DNA from: Calonectria ilicicola
Taxonomy: Eukaryota > Ascomycota > Sordariomycetes > Hypocreales > Nectriaceae
Reading direction: 5' to 3'
Length of the DNA stretch: 64,000 bases
NCBI GenBank assembly: GCA_020809705.1
Contig: CP085830.1
Span: forward strand, 3,162,001-3,226,000
Below are positions 41,711 through 54,576 of the stretch, one piece after another; position 1 is the first letter of the stretch; every line of letters begins with the position of its first letter. The translations under genes and the position numbers were made by a program. The notes beneath the pieces were generated by a model. That model was not told where the DNA came from and did no database searches. It worked only from the letters and a program-made list of their open reading frames with translations.

Positions 41711-43532
41711 ATGCCCCGAAAGAAGGCTATGCTCGAGCCTGGGAAACCAGCAGAAGAGCCCCGGTCAATTCGAAAACGGAGCCATCAGGAGCTGGATGCT
41801 ATTCCAGAGTCAGACCTCGAATCAACACCTTCAAAACGTCACAGAAGTTTGGGCCACTACTCCCCTTCGGCAGATGATACCGAGTCGGACACCAACCCTG
41901 AGAGCATAAGTTTTGTTCACTCACAAGGATCTCCAAAGCCTCTCGGGGTATCTCCGCCCAAGGACGATGATGACGAAACTCCAAAGCCAGCGCCCCGACG
42001 TCGAGGACGACCACCGAAAAACGCTACCAATAGCAATGCTACTAATGGCAACACACCGACACCAAAGGCAACCCGCACGGCGAACTTTGAGACGCCCACA
42101 AAGAGCGCGAATGGCGGAAATGGATTTACCCCCTTACGACAGGCAGTAGATCGATCTGCACATCGGAAAAGCGCAAGGGCTCTGATAGAACATGTTGTGG
42201 GAGATGATCTTACCGACGAGGAGGAGGACAATGACAATCTTGCGAGACGGATTTTCGACGACGTTAGCGATGCCGAAGATGAAGACGAAGGCGAGGGAGT
42301 TGCTACGGGTGATACTTCAGCAGTCGAAGAAGCTGCGACACCCTCCAAGGCGATTCGTCGCAAAGGCCGACCTCGAAAGGCCAGGTCCCCAACGCCACCT
42401 CGCGATCTACCCCCTCACGAATTATACTTTGCCCAGAACAAACCTGGTCGAGCGCAGACATCCAATAATACCCTGGGATCTTTGGCCATGCTCACGCATG
42501 AGGAGTATTTTTCCATCATTCGCGAGAGCAAGGATAGACATGAGGCCGACATCGAATATCTGGAGAGCCTACACGCCGAGTCGTTTCCACAGTGGGCATT
42601 CGAATTATCACAAGGCTTCAGCGTTTGTCTCTACGGGTTTGGGTCAAAGAAGAAGCTGCTGCACAAATTTGCGACCCATCTGCACTCGCGGGCGAGGAGG
42701 GATAGGGGAGACAAGATTGTCATGATCAATGGTTACACTCATAACACAACCATGCGAGAGATTCTCAGCAACGTGGGAAATGCTATTGACCCTACACAGC
42801 GCATCCCCCTCGCTCAGCCTCCCACCATGGTCCAGTCCATCATCTCCCAGCTTGCCGCAACTGAGATGAACCTCACCCTTGTCATTAATTCTATCGATGC
42901 CGCCCCCCTTCGCAAGCCTGGTTACCACGCTGCTCTTGCTCAGCTTGCTGCCCATCCACAGGTCCAGCTTGTTGCCTCTGCCGATACACCCGACTTTTCG
43001 CTGATGTGGGATATTGGTGTGCGCTCAGCATTCAACTTTGTCTTCCATGATTGCACGACTTTTTCGCCGTACACTGTTGAGTTGGATGTTGTCGACGAGG
43101 TCAATGAGCTGCTAGGCCGCAACTCCCACCGTGTTAACGGCAGGGAGGGTGTTGCTTTTGTTCTACGCAGTTTGCCTGAAAATGCCAAGAATCTGTTCCG
43201 CCTTCTTGTTGGTGAGGTTCTCATTGCTATGGAAGATGAAGGCAGTGGTACAAACGATGAGCCCACGGGTGTCGAATACCGTATGGTTTATAATAAGGCT
43301 GTTGAGGAGTTCATTTGCAGTTCCGAAATGGCTTTCCGTACACTGCTAAAGGAGTAAGTTTAGACCCTGGTTCCCCACCATGGATTCCTTTTGAGACTGA
43401 ATGCTAATAATATCTAGATTCCACGACCACCAGATTATTACCAGCACCAAAGATGCCATTGGAACAGAACTGCTCAGCTTGCCGTTTAGGAAGGATGAGT
43501 TGGAAGACATTTTGGAAGACCTCACATCATGA
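41711..43532 (+). CDS. ORC2: Origin recognition complex subunit 2 (585 aa)
   Basis: Two exons: 41711-43353 and 43418-43532 (intron of 64 nt, phase 2), 586 codons with stop. Orc2 is part of the six-subunit complex that marks replication origins and loads MCM helicase. The N-terminal 250 residues are charged and disordered, with two AT-hook-like motifs: RRRGRPPK at 96-103 and RRKGRPRK at 216-223. The conserved part starts at LPPHELYFAQNKPGR; the AAA-like core shows SVCLYGFGSKKKLLHKFA, IVMINGYTHNTTMREIL, LVINSIDAAPLR and LVASADTPDFSLMWD, and the C-terminal winged helix holds YRMVYNKAVEEFICSSEMAF. Length and motif order fit fungal Orc2. Confidence 0.95.
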
Positions 43533-43883
43533 GTTGATGATATACTACTGTAAACATAACAATAGGAGTTGTGGATGGGATCACCATGTGAAAAAATGCA
43601 TCGACATTGAACGATGGCTACTTTAATATTACATTATTACACTGTTTGTTACCTTAAATAGAAAGCGCCACCGTATTAGTCCCAGGTTTTCGGGATGTGG
43701 CTTTATGAATCCAGGATTTGATTTACTCGTATGGATGGAATTATTTTTCAAACATGGAGAACTGGCATTTGAATATCGTAAAGCATCATACGTATTCATT
43801 CATTTCTATCGGCCGTGGCCGTTTCTATCTTCGAATAGGATACCGAAACGCCGTCTCATGTCTACCGCCCATTACTATTTGTA
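43533..43883. other. Convergent 3' spacer between ORC2 and SEC59 (351 bp)
   Basis: AT-rich, no gene seen. Confidence 0.6.
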
Positions 43884-46594
43884 TCAAACCCCAAGGCTTT
43901 TCACACAAGTCCAGAGCACTACTGGCACTATAACATTATCGTTACCGCCTGTCAGGACGGCTTCTGTAAGGCTGGCCATCGAGGCACACATTCCCGCATT
44001 ACGGGCTCTGACGAGGAGACTGAGCTGCTCGCCTGTGACGGGCCAGCCGCCAATTCGAAGCCACACACTTGCGGCCGCAAGACCAATAAATACGACCGCA
44101 GCAAAGGCGACGCTGCCTTCAAGGCTCTTACCACCACCCCAGAGCCACTTTCGGCGTCCCCAACGACGGCCAATGAGAGAAGCAGCAGCATCTCCCAAAC
44201 CAACGCAGATGACGCCAGAGACCATGCTGACTTCTTTAGTTGGGACCTCCCATCCGGCAAGGTAGCCAGAGCCCGTTCGGGGAAGAGATGCCAGAGCTAG
44301 CCAAAGCGGAATGGCGCAACCGATGAGTAGGAAGATGTGAGAAATGACGACAGGGCCGCGAAAGTCCCGGCCATCAACATAGGGCGCGAGGAAGGATGCG
44401 ATTGGTTTGGACAATGGCGGGAGTTGGCTTGCTCTTAGCAAATCAAGGATTAAGAAGATGGCCAGAATGAGAGACAGAGCCAGGGCCGCATAAGTCGGAT
44501 CAATGTATGTCGCAGGAAGGAACATGCCAACCATCATGAAGTGGAAGACCTTTCGCCGCGTGTCAACCTCGTAAATATCCTTTAGGCGAAAAACAACCAG
44601 GAGGCCGAAGATCAGGATAACGAGCCAATAAGCACTGATGATCAACCGGGTGTTTGCCTCTCCAAAATCATTGTAACGGACATGTTGCACCCAGCCCAAA
44701 TGGCATTGGTGCCCCTCATCATCCGAACGGAGCGGGAGGCAGATCCACCTCTCTAAGTTGGCGTGAACAACCTGAAACCTGAACCATGGCAAATTGCCAA
44801 ACATATATCCTAGCGCCCATCCGATGGGCTCATAACCATCCAGGGCGACCTTTCCGACATATGGCCGAATGCCAAGGAGTATGAGTGAGAGGATGCAGAC
44901 GTAGACATAGCCAGCATACAGCCACTTTCTTATCGTTGCCTGGGTCTGGGAAAGTTTGAGGTACGGGCGGAGAGACACTGAAGTTGCTCGCTTCTTTCGG
45001 CCCGAAGGGGTGTGAGTTGCATTGCGACGAATGACACCGTCAATATATGGTAGTGTGTGTCTTCTGGTGACTGAGTTGCCATTTGTAAAGACTGCCTCGC
45101 CGTTGGTCGGGGACGGGGGGGCATCATCACTGGGTCCTGGTTCGCTGGGTCCGAATGTGCGAACTTTCGATGGCTTCTTAAACAATGGGGCGCCCTCGTC
45201 CTCGGACGAGCCAGGAGTATCATAAGTGGCTTCTTCGAAGTTTGAACCAAGCAACTCGTTCTTAAGACGGCGGAGTGATAAGAATTGGGTAACGTTCTTC
45301 AGAATGAACGCCTCATGAGAGCTGGAGACTCGGCGAAACCGCCATTTCGGGACCCTGGCTAAGGCGATCCCCCACCTAATGACTGGGGCGCAGAACAAAA
45401 GTAAGCCCAATCCGCCTCCCCACAAGAGGGCTTTGAGTATTTGAACCTGGGGCGACGAGGCTAGAAGTAAGACATTGATGAGCGCAATCGATAAGAGTTG
45501 AAGCTCCGCTGTTAAGAGGCTAGTAGTGGTGAGATGATGCAATACCATGCAAAGGGTTTGGTGTAAAGGATATAGCAAAACGATCATTTCTTCTGATATC
45601 GGTGCTGGGCCATGGCCAGATCTCAATGCATTTTTGTACGGTGTTCCCCAAATCAAGGGCAAACATGTAAGTGCCCACGCCACAACATCGAAAGTGGCGT
45701 AAGGGTCTGCTTTTGGAACAAGCTTTTGCGGAATTGAGCAAATGCTTAGAATAATATTAGGAAGTACTCCTGCGGGATTGTTTGCGGAAACAAGTAGCGA
45801 GACAAATAAGGTGATCGAAGGAGGGTAGAGTAAAGGGGCGGGATCGAAGTTGGTGGGGATCTGAAGTGGGATTGATCGTGAAGGGCGGTTGTTTCTGTAT
45901 GCCGAAGCAATTACTCGCAGAGGGTATAGGGCGATAATACCAGCATAAGACAAAGTGAGGAGTTTTATATCTGTCAAGCATTAGTTATAGGATGAAAACG
46001 CGGACAAAAATTTCGTATACCTCTGCCCCAGATTTTGAGAAGTTGAGATACATCGGGGTTTGTCGCGACCATGACACCTAGAACTAGGACGATTCCAGCC
46101 TCTGTTGCCCGTCTCACTATGACTCTTCTTCTTCGGATGGTGTCGAATACGTGCCGCGATTCTGAGGCGCCGTCGGTTGAGAAGGTCCTCTCCACGAGCC
46201 CAGTTCCATCTTTCTCTAGAGCAATTGGAGAAGGCAGTGGCGTAGAGGTCCCCGAGAAAGACTCATTGCAGCCCCTTAACCCCTTGTGAAGCTTCGCTTT
46301 AGGAGCAGGGAGCCCCTTCCAAAAATGTTCATCGTCGGCTTCGGAACCGCTGTCGCTGGACTGAGTCGAGTCCTTGGGTAGAGGGGGGTATGCCGTTGAC
46401 GTCAACAGACCCCCGCCATCTTGGGCTTTTGATGATTGCGCGGTACCATTTCGTAACACAAAGCGGTGTGAAGGGTGCGGAAGGTCGGAGCTTTGGTGGT
46501 GATAGGGGTGGGGAGATCGCGAGAGAGCTCTCAGGTTATGCTGTTCGTCGGAATCGAAAGCTTCCAGCGGCTCGGGGGCGAGGTTCCGGGTCAT
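43884..46594 (-). CDS. SEC59: Dolichol kinase Sec59 (886 aa)
   Basis: Two exons: 46594-46021 and 45970-43884 (intron of 50 nt, phase 1), 887 codons with stop. Dolichol kinase uses CTP to phosphorylate dolichol in the ER membrane, supplying the carrier for N-glycosylation, O-mannosylation and GPI anchors. The C-terminal third carries the family core: DTRRKVFHFMMVGMFLP, then VICVGLGDAAASLIGRRWG with the CTP-binding region, KSLEGSVAFAA, and the closing AVLTGGNDNVIVPV. Many membrane spans are seen through the second exon. The N-terminal 190 residues form a Ser/Thr/Pro-rich cytosolic extension ending in a first span (EAGIVLVLGVMVATNP). With the extension and a hydrophilic mid-loop the protein is larger than yeast Sec59. 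Confidence 0.92.
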
Positions 46595-49500
46595 GACGAG
46601 GCTGCATTGACGAGTGCCAGGATGTTAATGCGCAGCAAAAGTGAAGATGTCGCTGGGAGTTGGGTCGGCGGCTTCTCATGAAGCTCCTGGCAGCGACTTG
46701 AATACGGGAATAAAATCCACAAGTTCGGCCGTGGTTGACATGGAAGACTGGAATTGGCAGTCGTTCATCATGTGAAAGTGGCCTCTAATGGGACGACCGT
46801 TTCGTCAGCCCGAATCCATCAGTCAGCCAGTAAACCAACAAGATGCAGGGACGCTAATGGATAAGGCAAGGCACGGACTCAACAAAGCTTATCAAGCCAC
46901 ACCAAACACGCCAGCATCACATGAAGTGTGGCTGAGCCTAACTATTCTACAACTTGTGTCCCCAGAAAGTCCATGTCATCGCAAGTCAATAATGCAGTTG
47001 AGATAACGACGTGGTATCGTCACACTGACGGGACCATTCACAATGCTCAAATGCACTGCCAACAATATGCAGAAGGTGGTATCACTTCGGTTGAGTGCGG
47101 TACAGTACAACCTTTCTAGGACCGGAAAGGGATAGGAGCGCGGGACTAGAAGCAGTCGATGACGAAAATTGTGAGAAGCATCGAGCCGAGGGAAACCCTA
47201 TAAAGGTTTGCTGTACGCGTTCAAATCTATCCCCTCTGTATGCACGACGGAGTCGGATTTTTTATTTTGCTTTTTTCCAAGCTCGGTGTTTTTTTTTTCA
47301 ACTGAGAACAAAATTGAAAGCACACCTAAAACATTGGCCCAAATTTACGACCTGAGCCATGCTTGCATCCTCGGCTTTTACCAAAATGGTCTGACTAGGG
47401 TTGACTGACATTTGACTGAATGGGGCAATGAAGAAGACGATATCAGGCTGACAGCGTGCTTGGCGACCACGGTTGATGCCCACTTAAAAAATAATATGTG
47501 GCCTGGTCTCAATATGATTACCGCTTGACCATAGCTCCTCTATAGGGGACCAGCTCTATTACTACACATGGCCAGGATGAGCTTCATCTCCTCATCCAAA
47601 CTTGATTTAGAGTGCCGGCAAATTTTGTATGGGGCGTTGGTTGGGAGAATCCAAGGATAGCTCCGGGGTCACCATTACCGAAGGCATGAATGACGAAGCA
47701 CTGCACGATGATCTCCGAACCTGGTCACAGGAAGCGCCAGCACCAGCATTCATCGAACGGTTGGGGTGAGAGTCGAGAGGACCCAGCCCACACATAGGCG
47801 GTGGATAATTATAGACGGCAATATGTGGAGTGCGGAGCAAGAGGACCGCAGAATCGTGCAAATCATGATGGCAGACCTTGCACGCCGCGGCCGGCATACC
47901 ACCCTTCCTGTAAACCCCACGACCATCCATCCCGTCGGCCGTGACGGCCACAGCCTGCATATTGCTGCATATGGAGGGATGCATGCACGATGTCCAGCAC
48001 TGCAGGTCGGGACGAGACCGCCATCGCCCACCGTGACATTGACACGTTGGACACGTCAGCCCAACTTTTGGGTTTAGCCAGCACCATTGAGCATGTCTTT
48101 CGAGGGCCTTCTGTTTGCCAAGCAAACGAACTGGAATCGTACCCGGAGACCAAGAGCCTGCAGAGAAACTACGAAAGAAAGTCGAGTTGTGCGGTAGGGA
48201 GGGAGCACTTCTCAGCAGTGCAGTGAGAAGTGCAGTATCTGATGAGTCGAGATCCTCAAAAGGCGCAAGCCGCATCCTCACACCACCATGCCGCCGCCAC
48301 CACCAGTAGTAGCTCCTCCTCGTTTACAAGCTGATACGAGACCTAGATTCACATTGACAAGCCCTAGCGGAATCCAACACGTCCAATGCTGAATTGGGGA
48401 TGTGTGGGTCAGGTAGGAGAAAAAAACAACATAGCACACATTGGTGACACAAGAAAATCAAAAGGACGAATCGAGGAAGACGAATGCAGGCACATCCGAA
48501 GAAGATGATACAGGGCTAATCTTATTCCTCTGCAATGTTGTTTATTTTATGGCAATTTGCCTTATTGTAGGGTCATGACACAGTAAAGGCTTGTTTGATG
48601 TGTCATGTATTCTGACACCCGCCTGTGGGCTTGTGGGTGTGTTCGTTCAGTCAGGACTCTATTTCAAGCAGTTGTCAAAGCGCCGATGCCCTGGCGCATG
48701 GTGGCTTGTTAGAGCAGCTCTAATGGATGGCGGCTGTTGGCTCTGGCTGGTTCAAGTTCGACGCTATCGGGCGACAGATGGTTCAGCTTCCCCACGAGGC
48801 GATTGAGCACGACAACACAGCTTGTCATGAGCCATTCATCCCGCCAAGGCGGCTGACGTTCTGAACACGGATGGCGTTCGGCAGTCGCAGTAGCTCGTGT
48901 GAAATGCGTTCCCATTGGGCTTGTCTCAGTCATTCTGCGCCAGACAAGTGTATGTCCATTTTTGGCATTGAAACGCCCAAGCCTCCTGGGACGGCTCACC
49001 CGATACGGGGTTATGGGGGAGTGATGGCTCGAGACATGCCTGACCGATTTTTGTTGACAAAATCCGGGCGGATGTATCCGTACGAAAGGTTTCAATAGAT
49101 GATGGTAATAACATCGGAATTATGAGAGTCATTGTGCCTCGCAGATCGCTAGAATTGAGCCGCTAGATCCGAACGATCCAGCATGGTTGTCAACTTGGGA
49201 ACCCGAAGCTAATTCCGGTCACGCCGGGCGGGCCTCTGGCCATGGGCCATGAACTGATTATCGCGACTGGACCGTCGGCGGCTGGGGTCATGGGCATTCG
49301 GTTCCGGGGTCATCACATCAGACATAACGAGACACATAAACAACCCCGGTCAATGTCTATGAAAGCTAGGGCGGGGGATGACAGGAATGAGCAATTATTG
49401 AACTTGATATATGTCAGACACTTAGACATTTACGCCATTGAGTCTCAGATGTACCCCTCCTCTCTACGCGTGTCATCATCACTCAGCTGAAGGGACGACT

Positions 49501-51897
49501 ACTGCAAGAGCTCGAGGGAAAAAAGCATCTCGTTGGTCAGACGCGTGTAGATGCTCCGTGCTTATGGCCAGGCTGGGGAAATCCATGTAGCAGTCAAATC
49601 CGGACTGCTGACGGCGTGGAGCTCACCCGAGCTAGAAGCTAGAAGAGTTGATGGCGAGACCAGGACCAGGGGACGAGGAGAACAGAAAATTGGGACATGG
49701 TGAATAAAAAAACAATCCCAAGAGTGCTCGGCCCGTCGCAAGGCGCAAGTTTGCTCAACCAGCCAAGGGTTAGTGGAGAAAAAGAAGAAAAAATAGGGAC
49801 AACAGAAAAAAAGGAACAAGAAAAAAAAAGCGAGACAGGGAACAGGGGATGACCAAAGCCATGGATGGGGAGGACAGCATCTAAGGATGAAAGCTCGTTA
49901 ACTTTAATCGCCTATTCGCCAGCTCGGTGACCGTCAGAGACAGATGGCTTATTTTTACCATGCCTTCTCGTATTCCGAGTACAATACGGTGAGCGCAAAG
50001 GTATTGGCTGTCGGAATGTCAAACTACAAGAAGAATACGAGCGTAACTGTACGAGTCGCAACAAAGAATAGGACATTTTTCGGTGCCGAAGGTACTCCGT
50101 TTCTGCACATCCACAGTGACATCACCTGGGCCCGAATCGCTCTCCAAATGGATTGGGTCAGCGTCCAAACCGGCAACCCGGCGCCGGAGTGACGAGGCAC
50201 CGGTGGGGAGTATACGACATCTTGTACGTAGACACCGCAGAGAGAAAGTCCAGCACAGACAGTCTCGGGCGCGGATGCGTGAGGTACCCGAAAGCGACAG
50301 CGCGACAGCCCGCGCGCGCATGAGAGCAGCAGGCGAAGCGAAGCGAAGCAATTGGGAAAAGAAAAGAAAAGAAAAGGTGCGCATCCCTGGTGCTCTCCGT
50401 CTGAAAGCAAGGGATGATGTGCAGAAGTCAGAGGACGAAGAGTTTGCTGTACACATCTGTCAGAACTAAAGACAAAGGCCCCACACGATTGGCCAAGGCG
50501 AGCCTGTCGTCTTTTAGCCCGAGTAAGCCAAGCTGCCCTCAGGCGCCAGACAGCAATAGTCCGTTACAGCGTCTGCGCGACCGACTGCTAGCTGCTGGAG
50601 CGTAGGTCTCAGAGGAGGCCTGCAACCGCCACTAGCAACACAGCGACCCAGCGCCCTGGCGCCTAAACCCGCTGCCCACGACGTCAATGTTCCCCAAGTG
50701 CCCCACTGCGAACCGATTTTGGGCGCGACCACCCCCTCCCCGGTCTCCCACCTGAAGGTTCCCTTTTTAGGTCCACCATCCCGCGCACCCTAGTCTCAAG
50801 CACCGCCTCGCTTTTCCCGCCCCGTATCTTTGTCGAGTGATGACAGCGCGTGTTCGCCGAAGGGTGGAAGGGATCTTTTTGGAGCACAAAGAAAGGGCAC
50901 ACACAGACCTGGCTATTTGGGACAAGTGACAAGGGTAGCTCTGGGTAATTGCAATAAAACCAGCCTCCAATTCCTAGGGGAAAAAAAGAAAAAAAGAAAG
51001 AAAGCAAGTTAGCTGCATCATCACTTTGCTCCTGCGTCCTTTGGGTCGGTATCAGCGCACCACCTCTGGCCTTCGCCACCACAAACCGAACAGTCGAGAA
51101 CCAAAACAGCCCTCGCCTCAGCCTCTCTCTCCCCGTCCCGACAACCACCCAACCAGGGCACTCCCAGCCAGTCCTTCTACGCCCGTGGAGCCCCTCCTGG
51201 CCCCATCCGCCTCTGCATCTCCCGGGACGCCGTGGCTCGTACAGCTAGCTAGTACACGCGCTGCTCCACCTCTTACACCTTGCTCGTCGCCGCCATCGCA
51301 GGCCCTGCCTGGCCTACCTGACGACGACAACGCTATCCGTTTCTCGCCGCTCCCACTCCACCGTTTCGCTTCTCCCTTCTCCCTTCTCCAATTTGCCCTA
51401 CCTGCCTCGTCGTAACAGGTGTAGTCCCCCAATTCACGTCTAAAACGGGCTGTCACTGCTCTCTGTCTACCGGAGAGATCAACGCCCCGGGCCCACCCAT
51501 TTTACTAGGCACACGGCCCTTCCCCGGTACCTTTGTTGCCGGCCCTCTTGGCATACACCAACCATTCACCCACGGCAGCTTGTCAGCCATTGCATCGTCG
51601 ATAAAGAGATACCTCCCCCTCCTCAGTCCACACCAGATCAGCCCTCACCCTCCTCTATCGTATCAACACACTCGTACATATACTTTTCCACACCGACCAG
51701 TCAGTGATCGTCATCAGCCCCAATTCGACAGCCCACTCCCCCTCCTGGTTACAACCTGCCGACTCTGCATATCCGTCTCAAGTATATCGCCGCCAGTGCC
51801 TTGAGATCGACCGGCTGCATCTTTGCGTCGCACCGTGCATCTGTGGCCTCCTAGTACAAAAAGTCGCCAGTTCCCTCCTCCAGCAAGCCTCTTCACC
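46595..51897. other. Very long divergent intergenic region, no gene seen (5.3 kb)
   Basis: Lies between SEC59 (leftward) and the Ser/Thr-rich protein gene (rightward). Scattered short frames, including a minus-strand 224-codon frame at 47607-48281 and plus-strand frames at 50083-50469 and 51026-51415, have no recognisable motifs. Simple sequence includes A/G-rich stretches at about 49780-49830, a GCGAA triplet followed by AAAAG repeats at about 50336-50376, and a CT-rich leader-like region from about 51030 to the next gene. A long 5' leader or a non-coding RNA could lie here but cannot be shown. Confidence 0.55.
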
Positions 51898-53326
51898 ATG
51901 TCTTATTCCGACAACAAGCACGACGACAACATGGAGGCTGGACTACTGAGCAACAACGGAGAGGAGAGGAACATGATGTCAAAGGAGGCCCAATTCCAGG
52001 ACTCGGAGCCCGTCTACCCCAGGACCAAAACATGCCGAAACTCACCCGCACGCCGGATTCTTATGGGCTTGGGCATCTGCTTCTTGCTAGGTCTCGCCGT
52101 TGTGTCTATTGGAAGCGCAACAGGTGTCTGCCCAGGTCATCTTCGCCATGCCATGAACGGACATGTGAGCATCAAGGACGCTGTCCACAGCCACAAGCCC
52201 AACCTGTCTGATCCCAACGGCCACCTTGCCCGCCGCCAAACGCCTGCACCTGGTAGCAGCACCGACTCTGGTTCCAAGCAGACCTCAGAGGCTTCCAAGG
52301 CCTCTGCTGCTTCGACAGAGGCTGCCGCTACCACTGAAGCCAAGGCCTCGGCTTCTCAGACCCAGGCCGCCTCTTCATCCAGTAAGCTCCACTCATATCT
52401 GATAAGTCTCATGAGCAATGACTAATTCATTCACAGACAAGGCTTCATCCCAGCAGCAGGACACCACCAAGGAGGCCGCTTCCAGCACTAAGGAACAGGC
52501 CGCTTCATCCACCCAGAAGGCTGCCGAAACCACTGCCTCCAACAAGGAAGTCAGCACTACCCAGGACGCCCAGAACTCTCAGACAACCAACGACTCCAAC
52601 TCCTCAACTGACTCCGGTACGTCTACCACGGACGCGGCGCCCTCCGAGACATCCTCCTCTCCTAGTAAGACCAGCGAAGCCAGTAAATCAGCCTCCTCTG
52701 CTCCAACTAGTACGTTTCCATCAGATACCTTTGCCTCTTCTACTTCTTTGCCGTCCTCGACGGAATCCCTCAGTACTAGTGGTAGTCGCTCTGCTTCCGA
52801 ATCCACGGGTTCTAGCGTGACAGATAGTACTTCAGGTATGTGGGCCAAGGTCCCAATTTTGAGGCTCAATCATAGCTTCAAGAGAGGGACTCAAACCCCA
52901 AAGAGCGTTGCAAGGTCTTTGATAATGCCAACCTATAAGTTGAGGCCTGCAAGTGCGGCCGTTGAATTTTGGAGTCTGACATGATTTGCTCTTCGCACCG
53001 TGCATGCCAAACATTGACTTCAGGGGTGCAGCAATGCTGACTTACATCTTATAGGCGAGACCACTGTTCAGAAGCAAACTGAGGCTTCCACCATTACCAC
53101 CGGTACCCGGACCACCTCTAGCGCCGTTGAGAAGACCTACACCTCGACCCTCCCTGGCGGTGCCGTTACCACCATGACCTCGACCTCATGGGTTGCCGTT
53201 GTCCCCTCGGCTGCAGCCACTGAGAGCGCCAACCCCAACCTCCAGAACGCCGCTTCTCAGCACTCTGTCCACGGAGTTCTGGGTGCTGCTATCGGCATGA
53301 TGTTTGGTGGCCTGCTGATTCTATAA
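51898..53326 (+). CDS. Ser/Thr-rich membrane or wall protein with signal anchor and GPI-like tail (384 aa)
   Basis: Three exons: 51898-52381, 52437-52835, 53055-53326; introns of 55 and 219 nt; 385 codons with stop. The order of features is: a hydrophilic N-terminus of about 52 residues, one membrane span at about 54-74 (RILMGLGICFLLGLAVVSIG), a short loop, a dibasic site LARR-Q at 113/114 that fits Kex2 processing, a 220-residue Ser/Thr/Ala-rich stalk (likely heavily O-mannosylated), and a C-terminal hydrophobic stretch VHGVLGAAIGMMFGGLLIL preceded by small residues, as in GPI-anchor signals. No family with known function is recognised; it recalls WSC/Mid2-type wall sensors in composition but lacks a WSC domain and has the opposite topology. 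Intron 2 is much longer than its neighbours. Confidence 0.75.
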
Positions 53327-54119
53327 ACGCATTCAGCACATATACTCCGCATTTCCTTTATGCATTATAATACACCCCCGATTGGGGTTTGCGAGCGAAG
53401 TTTCCGATCGGACTGAGCGATGACGAATTTTACGACGGTTCTCTCCTTTTAACGAAATATTTGGGTTTTTGGAAAAATTGGGTAATAATAGACTTGGGAG
53501 CGAAAACAGCCGCTCAGGCAGACTGAAGTTTAGCACTTGTGGGTTGAAGCGAAATAGCATTGTGTATTGCGCAGGATGGCATTGGGTTTACATTATTGGA
53601 GCGTACATTGATTGCATGGATTTAGTGTAGAAAGGATGGTACCCGTACACAAAATTCCCACCACACCGCCGTTTTGGCACATATCAAACTACTGTGCACA
53701 CCCTTTTGACAATTGTGATGATGTTTGAATCCAAAGAGGTCGTTTCAGCCCAAAAGGTGATTCTCTAGATCAACTTGAAAAACATGCTAGATTTTCTAGA
53801 ACCCTGATAATTTAACGGCGGCCAGTGCGCCCATCGATATTGAAGGATTCACGTCACAGGTTGGGCGTCTACATACCGGTAAACATGCGACTTTGATACC
53901 GCCAAGGCACAGGGATGATGCTGTCTGATGTATTTATACGTCAAACCCGCGACCACCACTGTTATCAAGTTGACCGGCCGACCAGCTTACAAAATGAGCA
54001 TTTATCTTGTCCAACTAAATCGAATGTATTTCCAAACGCCGCAAACTCCCATCCGCCTGTGCACTTTGTTGACTGAAAGATCTCGTATTGAGGTAGTGTA
54101 TTGATCGATAGTGGCTCCA
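53327..54119. other. Convergent 3' spacer (793 bp)
   Basis: Between the Ser/Thr-rich gene and the FAM32A-like gene. No gene or clear repeat seen. Confidence 0.6.
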
Positions 54120-54576
54120 TTAACCGGGTCCGATTCTTGGCATGTCATGATGCTCGCTCAGCCTCGACAGATAGGTGTTGAGTTCCTCGACGCGCTCCTT
54201 GTGCGTCTTCAGCAGTTCGGGTCGTGAACCTTTGGATTCGGCAAGTTCGAGGAGCTATTGGACAACAAGTGCGGTTAGTGACATGGGGCAAATATAGCCA
54301 TCTGAGACACATTTTTAGGAGACTTACTCTTTTGCGCCTGACCTCCTCGTGGCGTCGCTCGGATTCTGTCTTTTGCACCACAGGCTCATCGCCCTCGTCC
54401 TCTTCGCCGCCGCTGGCCTTCTTGTCGTCAGAGCTGCTGCCCTTCTTTGCGACCTCGCTGCCGAGATTCTTTTCGAGATCAGACTTGTCGCGCTTCTTCT
54501 TCTTCTTGTGCACCTTTGCGCCTTTGATGCGAAGGGCGCCACCGCCCCCGACGGCCGAATAATCGTCGGAACCCAT
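54120..54576 (-). CDS. FAM32A-like nuclear protein (127 aa)
   Basis: Two exons: 54576-54328 and 54254-54120 (intron of 73 nt, phase 0), 128 codons with stop. The protein opens MGSDDYSAVGGGGALRIKGA, continues with a poly-Lys stretch (KVHKKKKKRDKSDLEKNL), an acidic linker, and the helical C-terminus TESERRHEEVRRKRLLELA...TYLSRLSEHHDMPRIGPG. This is the FAM32A/DUF1754 pattern. Human FAM32A acts in the catalytic spliceosome, where its C-terminal tail reaches the active site and helps 3' splice-site use. An ATG at 54603 is also in frame but the shorter start matches the family. It shares a divergent promoter with the permease gene. Confidence 0.88.

Noticed and set aside
47607..48281. 224-codon minus-strand frame in the 5.3-kb gap
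   Set aside because: No recognisable motif, no good start context or splice-linked neighbours; kept as intergenic.
52885..52930. tRNA-like B-box (complement of GGACTCAAACC) inside intron 2 of the Ser/Thr-rich gene
   Set aside because: No matching A-box, anticodon stem or acceptor stem could be built on either strand.
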